Notes under the pieces: generated by a model | What the model was told of the DNA's origin: nothing | Seen by the model: only the letters and a program-made list of their open reading frames with translations | Database searches by the model: none | In this document: positions 60,202 to 64,000 of the stretch, one piece after another | How positions within the stretch are numbered: the stretch's first letter is position 1 | Layout of the letters: every line of letters begins with the position of its first letter | DNA from: Histomonas meleagridis | Lineage: Eukaryota; Parabasalia; Tritrichomonadida; Dientamoebidae | Assembly: GCA_020186115.1 (NCBI GenBank) | Contig: WSYJ01000171.1 | Coordinates: 208,083 to 272,082, forward strand | Direction of reading: 5' to 3' | Length of the DNA stretch: 64,000 bases | Made by a program: the position numbers and the translations under genes

Positions 60202-61890
60202 TTACTCTACCAGTATTATGTATGAAGTCAACGCCTGTGCGTTGATATTGAAACCACCTGAGCCTACCAAGCTACCACCAGAGATCAAATCTCTATATTG
60301 ACTTCCGCCACATGCGACGTACAATGATTGATCGCTTGTGCCAGTGTTAACAACGTACACGATCTTGTTGTTCGTTTGTTGGTCATACTTAATGTTGACC
60401 AAGACTCCATTTTGTGTATATGCGGAATTGGTACCTCTCCAACATGCGGCGTTCTTCTTTCTGATATCAATCAACTTGGCTGTATAGTCGTGGAGCGCTT
60501 GTTGGTTACTGTCAAACCCGGTAATTTTGCCATCTGTCCTTCCGACATTATCAGATGCAATGGTCCATGTACCACAGTTTGGCCAACAGTCGCAAAGATC
60601 TCCGATTTCGTCGCCATAATAGATGGTGATTGGTCCCGTATATGTTGTGAGTGATGATAATGCAATCTTATGACGCTTCCAATATGCCTCGTTTTCTTTG
60701 CCATAGCCATATTTGCCCTTAACAAGGTTACCGAAACGCCATAAGTCGTGATTTGTGATGAATAGATTTGGATATACTTCGCCTAAATCATGGGAATAGC
60801 CTTTCTCAGCTGGTGTCTTATAGATCTTAAGCATGTTGCTGACGTCATAGCCACCAGCAGTGCTTTCTTCTTCTGCTAATACTTTCACCATTTCATATCG
60901 GGATGGGAAATCAAAGGCAGAGCGAAGACCGCCTTGAGAATACGCCATTTGTTGGATTTCTTGTTGTGATTTCCAGGCTTCGCCAACCATGTATCCGAGA
61001 ATACCCCATTGCTTACCTTGGTTCTTACGTTGTTGACATGCGGATTCAACAGCGGTACGAAGTTCGTTCCAATAGTTGTGGTTGTTTTGATACATTTGAT
61101 AGCATTGATCAAGACGCCAGCCATCAATTTCGTAATTGTTGATCCAATATGTGGCAACTTCTTTGTAGAACTCAAGGCTGCCTGGATATGAAACTGGGTT
61201 GGAACCACCTTGTGGATAATTGCCATTTGGTGATGCTTTGACATTTCCGCCATGATGACCAAAGACACCATCAAGGAATACGTAAAGACCACGGTTGTGT
61301 GCTTCTTGGATAAGACGACGTAAGTCATCATTTGTTCCGAATTTTGGATCAACATTGAAATAATCAGTGCAGAAATAGCCTGTGGATTGTAAAAGTTCAC
61401 CACCTGAACCTCCGGTTGAATCAAAAACTGGTGTCATCCAAAGTGCATTAACTCCAAGACCTTTGATGTAATCAAGAGAATTAATAATGCCCTTAAGATT
61501 TCCTTTGTGACTGCTTGGGCCATATCCTGTGCAATAGCATGATGATCCATCTCCTTGGAAAGATGAAACCATAACTTGATAAATTATTAAACTGTTGAAA
61601 TCAACATCAGAGTTTGGAATTGTGTTTGAAGCTTGGTCAGATACTTGGATTGGCTTTTGGGAAGAGCTGCTTGGTTTAAGTGTCATGTAGCATGTAACTG
61701 CAACAGCAACAACGCCAATAACAACACAAAAACCAGTGACCCATTTGAAGAGAGCTGACTTAGCTCCCTTGGCTACCTTAGAAACAGGTGATTCTGGTTC
61801 TTTCTCCTCGGAAAGGAGCGGATCAGAGTTAGCAAGCGAAAAAGGTAATCGAGCAATTGTCCAATTGCTTTCTGAACATAAATAAATCAA
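60202..61890 (-). CDS. Membrane-anchored GH13 alpha-amylase
   Basis: About 560 residues. A cytosolic N-terminus (SDPLLSEEKEPESP, dileucine-like) and one TM helix (about 50-70) precede a lumenal/extracellular GH13 domain. Catalytic motifs: DGVFGHHG (Asp207, His212), GWRLDQ (nucleophile Asp261), GEAW (acid/base Glu304) and TNHD (Asp382). A C-terminal beta domain follows. It should hydrolyse alpha-1,4-glucans such as glycogen, as type II membrane or secreted amylase. The frame opens at TTG 61890. No in-frame ATG exists before the TM helix, and the preceding stop is 27 bp upstream of that TTG, so the true start is unresolved (non-AUG start, short upstream exon or frameshift). Confidence 0.85.
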   Translation of the reverse strand: MIYLCSESNWTIARLPFSLANSDPLLSEEKEPESPVSKVAKGAKSALFKWVTGFCVVIGVVAVAVTCYMTLKPSSSSQKPIQVSDQASNTIPNSDVDFNSLIIYQVMVSSFQGDGSSCYCTGYGPSSHKGNLKGIINSLDYIKGLGVNALWMTPVFDSTGGSGGELLQSTGYFCTDYFNVDPKFGTNDDLRRLIQEAHNRGLYVFLDGVFGHHGGNVKASPNGNYPQGGSNPVSYPGSLEFYKEVATYWINNYEIDGWRLDQCYQMYQNNHNYWNELRTAVESACQQRKNQGKQWGILGYMVGEAWKSQQEIQQMAYSQGGLRSAFDFPSRYEMVKVLAEEESTAGGYDVSNMLKIYKTPAEKGYSHDLGEVYPNLFITNHDLWRFGNLVKGKYGYGKENEAYWKRHKIALSSLTTYTGPITIYYGDEIGDLCDCWPNCGTWTIASDNVGRTDGKITGFDSNQQALHDYTAKLIDIRKKNAACWRGTNSAYTQNGVLVNIKYDQQTNNKIVYVVNTGTSDQSLYVACGGSQYRDLISGGSLVGSGGFNINAQALTSYIILVE

Positions 61891-62245
61891 TTTGGGTGTT
61901 TGATTTTTATTAGATCCTTATCATCACTTGAATAAAAATCTGCTTTCAAATTGGGGAAAAAATGTTCGAAATTTCGAAATCGATTTTTTCCAAATATATA
62001 TTTTTGGTGACCAATTTTGATTATTTTTGATGCAAATTATATTTTATTAATGGTAATTCATAAAATTAAAAGCATAATTTTTTTTCATTCTATTTTTTCA
62101 TTTTTTTCTCACTTTTTTTAGAAATCTTAGTAAAAAATTATATGAAGTGGCGGGGGTCTATTTTTTCTAGCTATAATATAGATACATGATAAATATTAAA
62201 TTAAATATACCCTGATGTCTTTCCAATTCGCGATTTTTACGACCG
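61891..62245. other. Intergenic upstream of the amylase
   Basis: AT-rich. ACCGTTAAAAACCGTTT tandem promoter-like cores at about 62239-62256 lie at its edge, some 350 bp upstream of the amylase frame. Confidence 0.4.
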
Positions 62246-62556
62246 TTAAAAACCGTTTCTCTCAATATGAATACTTTCTGTCTGAAAGAAAATTAATGAA
62301 TAAATGTTATATTCATAGATTGACCAAGATTCTTGGATTATATTGGGTTGCAGGTGTTCCCATGCCCAAACCATGCATTGTGCTGCTTGTAATTTGGTAA
62401 ATTTTTTTTCATTGTTTTGATTGTACTCTTTTCGAAACAGATAACGTGCTGTAGCCTTCAAACACCCGAAGACCCTTCGATCTAATGGTTGAGATTCATC
62501 AGTCATACCGGGTGGTATGAAATATAATTTAATCTTCAGAGTTTCTGCCAAATCGA
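62246..62556 (-). pseudogene. DDE_1-type transposase C-terminal remnant
   Basis: Reads IPPGMTDESQPLDRRVFGCL...RYLFRKEY...QAAQCMVWAWEHLQ. The FIPP-x-MTD-x-QPLD-x-x-VFG stretch is the hallmark after the second catalytic Asp in DDE_1 (pogo/Tigger/Jerky-like) transposases. The 5' part is missing: the frame enters a (CA)n repeat at 62557-62575. It is a fragment only, with no terminal repeats seen. Confidence 0.75.
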
Positions 62557-62795
62557 TAATTACACACACACACACAGCGCTATTGAAGCTTCGCGTGATA
62601 CGCTCGCTTCAAGCCGCGCTACATAAACTAAAGGATGAACGGCTAAAATCGATTGAATTATCATAAATCGGTTGGTTTTGATTGAAAGTAATAAAATATA
62701 TTTAAATTCATGATGACATTTATATTTAAAATGTGTGAGGCATTAATCCGGCTGAGTTGTTGTTAATACTATGTGGAAGGTTGTTATTAACTGAG

Positions 62796-63172
62796 GTTTT
62801 GATGTTAATCCTATGTGGAAAGTTGTGTTTGGAGCTCAAAGTTGTTATTAACTGAAGGTTTTTATCAAAAAAGTACCTTTTAATTTTCAAAGGTGATTTT
62901 TTAACCCTTTTTTTGAACCCTCAACGAATCGGAGTAAATGATGTGTTTTTGAAGGATTTAACGTAAAAGTTGAAAGTTGATATATCTGTAAGAATTTAGT
63001 GTTTTGATGTTAATCCTATGTGGAAAGTTGTGTTTGGAGCTTAAAGCTGTTATTAACTGAAGGTTTTTATCAAAAAAGTACCTTTTAAAAATCAAAGGTT
63101 AAAAAATCACTTTTTTTTAACCCTCAACGAATCGGAGAAAATAAGCATTTTTTGAAGGATTTAACGCAAAAA
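62796..63172 (+). repeat. Two direct repeats of about 170 bp (period 205 bp)
   Basis: Copy A 62796-62967 and copy B 63001-63172 share GTTTTGATGTTAATCCTATG, TGGAAAGTTGTGTTTGGAGC, GTACCTTTTAA and CCCTCAACGAATCGGAG with small differences. A shorter related stretch (ATACTATGTGGAAGGTTG) precedes copy A near 62766. They lie beside the HNH pseudogene. Confidence 0.8.
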
Positions 63173-63890
63173 GAATATGACAAAAAAATAAATTATTTAA
63201 ACTAAGTTTTATAATAATCCGTAAAGTTTCATGAATTTTTTATAACGTACTTGTACTTTTTTTATGATTCACGTCATACGCTCTAACAAATGCCAAACCG
63301 CGCTTATCATAACAGATTGTTAATTTTCTAAATTTAATGTCGTTCCAGAAGAAGAAAGAATCAAGCTCAGGATCATAATAATAATCTTTAAATTTATGGT
63401 TACCGTATTCTAAAATTTCAATTGAATCTTCATTGATTTCGTCGAAGAATTCAAAAGCTCTATCGCTATATGAAGAAGTATTTTTTTAGATTTTCTGACT
63501 GATAAACCCAACGGAGATTTGAAACGTGATTGTGTGAACGATTGTGATCTATATGATCTATAAAAAGGTTTGTCATCAGGATTTGGAATAAATTGTAATG
63601 CAACAATACGATGTTTAAGATATAATTTTCTGTTTAATTTACATGCAATATAACCGGTAGTTTTAATTGAAAATTCTTTAATGATTTTTTTTTTTTTTTT
63701 TCTTCTAATGGCATAAGGGTATTCTGTGTTAATCTCATAATTTCGGTTTACGACGCAAGTTTTCCAACTCATATTTTATTAAAAATAAAAAATTAAATTT
63801 TTTTAAAATTAGCTTTAATTTTTTATTTTGTAAAATCATCCGAAAGATGTTAATTTACTTCGTTTCGTTGAGGGTTCAAAAAAAGGGTTC
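62905..63890. mobile_element. Candidate HNH-endonuclease element with inverted repeats
   Basis: The HNH pseudogene (63240-63772) lies between AACCCTTTTTTTGAACCCTC-AACGAA (about 62904-62931) and its reverse complement TTCGTTGAGGGTTCAAAAAA-AGGGTT (about 63862-63888). A second CCCTCAACGAATCGG copy at 63121 lies inside the left repeat. Inverted flanks around an endonuclease gene suggest a mobile unit, but target-site duplications could not be identified. Confidence 0.45.
63240..63772 (-). pseudogene. NUMOD4/HNH homing-type endonuclease, twice frameshifted
   Basis: The ATG at 63772 gives the NUMOD4 region (SWKTCVVNRNYEINTEYPYA, TTGYIACKLN, LKHRIVALQFIPNPDDKPF). Then the HNH segment IDHIDHNRSHNHVSNLRWV lies one frame off (extra T, run 63562-63566 on the plus strand), and a second +1 (T run 63481-63487) is needed to reach the C-terminal part SYSDRAFEFFDEINEDSIEI, ending at TAA 63240-63242. 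The HNH His/Asn residues are preserved. This family is abundant in trichomonad genomes. The copy is broken as shown. Confidence 0.75.
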
Positions 63891-64000
63891 ACTTTTTTAT
63901 TTTTTTAACCCTCAGAAATTTTGTGTCACTTTTCGAGTGTCACTTTTTTTGTAAAGGTCGTTGGTTCGAGATACAGCACTATTGAATTTTTTTATGGAAC
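63773..64000. other. Right flank of the HNH element
   Basis: AT-rich. GTTGAGGGTT (63866-63875) and AACCCTCAG (63907-63915) form an inverted pair. The last 50 bp contain GTTGGTTCGAGAT, a chance B-box look-alike. No gene seen. Confidence 0.5.

Noticed and set aside
63955-63980. GGTTCGAGAT, a tRNA B-box look-alike
   Set aside because: No acceptor stem or A-box around it.

Overview
The window is AT-rich, almost intron-free eukaryotic DNA with densely packed genes on both strands. It looks like a parabasalid (trichomonad) genome, most likely Tritrichomonas or Trichomonas. The grounds are: DUF3447-type ankyrin proteins, BspA-type leucine-rich surface proteins with S/T-rich stalks, a saposin-like secreted protein, an R2R3 Myb factor, parabasalid-style NUMOD4/HNH endonuclease remnants, and short intergenic regions carrying Myb-like AACGGT sites. 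The exact species is inference; no rRNA or tRNA gene was seen. LAYOUT: 0-3 kb holds a DUF3447 ankyrin gene with a trailing ankyrin array, divergent from a 7TM membrane protein gene. 3.5-10.6 kb holds IST1-like, Rab, eIF6, a disordered protein, a CAMK-type kinase and a Myb factor. 11-21 kb holds two PP2A B56 subunit genes in inverted orientation (the left copy is frameshifted), enclosing saposin, GT8-like and PH-AGC kinase genes. 21-36 kb holds MetAP2, a disordered protein, a KRI1-like protein, a second DUF3447 gene ending in a roughly 320-bp (AAT)n microsatellite, a TRAPP-like subunit, a DMT transporter, a WD40 protein, a CID protein, an importin-like HEAT protein and a small unknown protein. 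36-50 kb holds an inverted pair of BspA-like genes plus two BspA relics, enclosing SUKH, DNAAF5-like, MED12-like and unknown genes. 50-64 kb holds an alpha-solenoid protein, a Rab-like GTPase, an ankyrin gene broken by T-rich spacers, a broken DUF3447 gene followed by a long ankyrin-unit array, a GH13 alpha-amylase, a DDE transposase remnant and an HNH endonuclease pseudogene flanked by inverted repeats. THEMES: (1) Ankyrin units recur with an exact 170-bp period, nine times in one array and again in two others. Each 90-bp ankyrin segment stays open, but an 80-bp AT-rich spacer shifts the frame every time. This is the strongest candidate for something undescribed: non-canonical spacer removal, a truncating hydrophobic tail, or decay. 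(2) Three inverted paralogue pairs (DUF3447, B56, BspA) share near-identical tracts bounded by diverged flanks, which suggests gene conversion. (3) A Myb gene lies among many promoters carrying AACGGT/ACCGTT sites, including its own. (4) Several disabling lesions are +1 changes in A/T homopolymers, so pseudogene calls need read-level confirmation. Many starts were moved downstream to the first plausible ATG, because the longest open frames begin at TTG or GTG.
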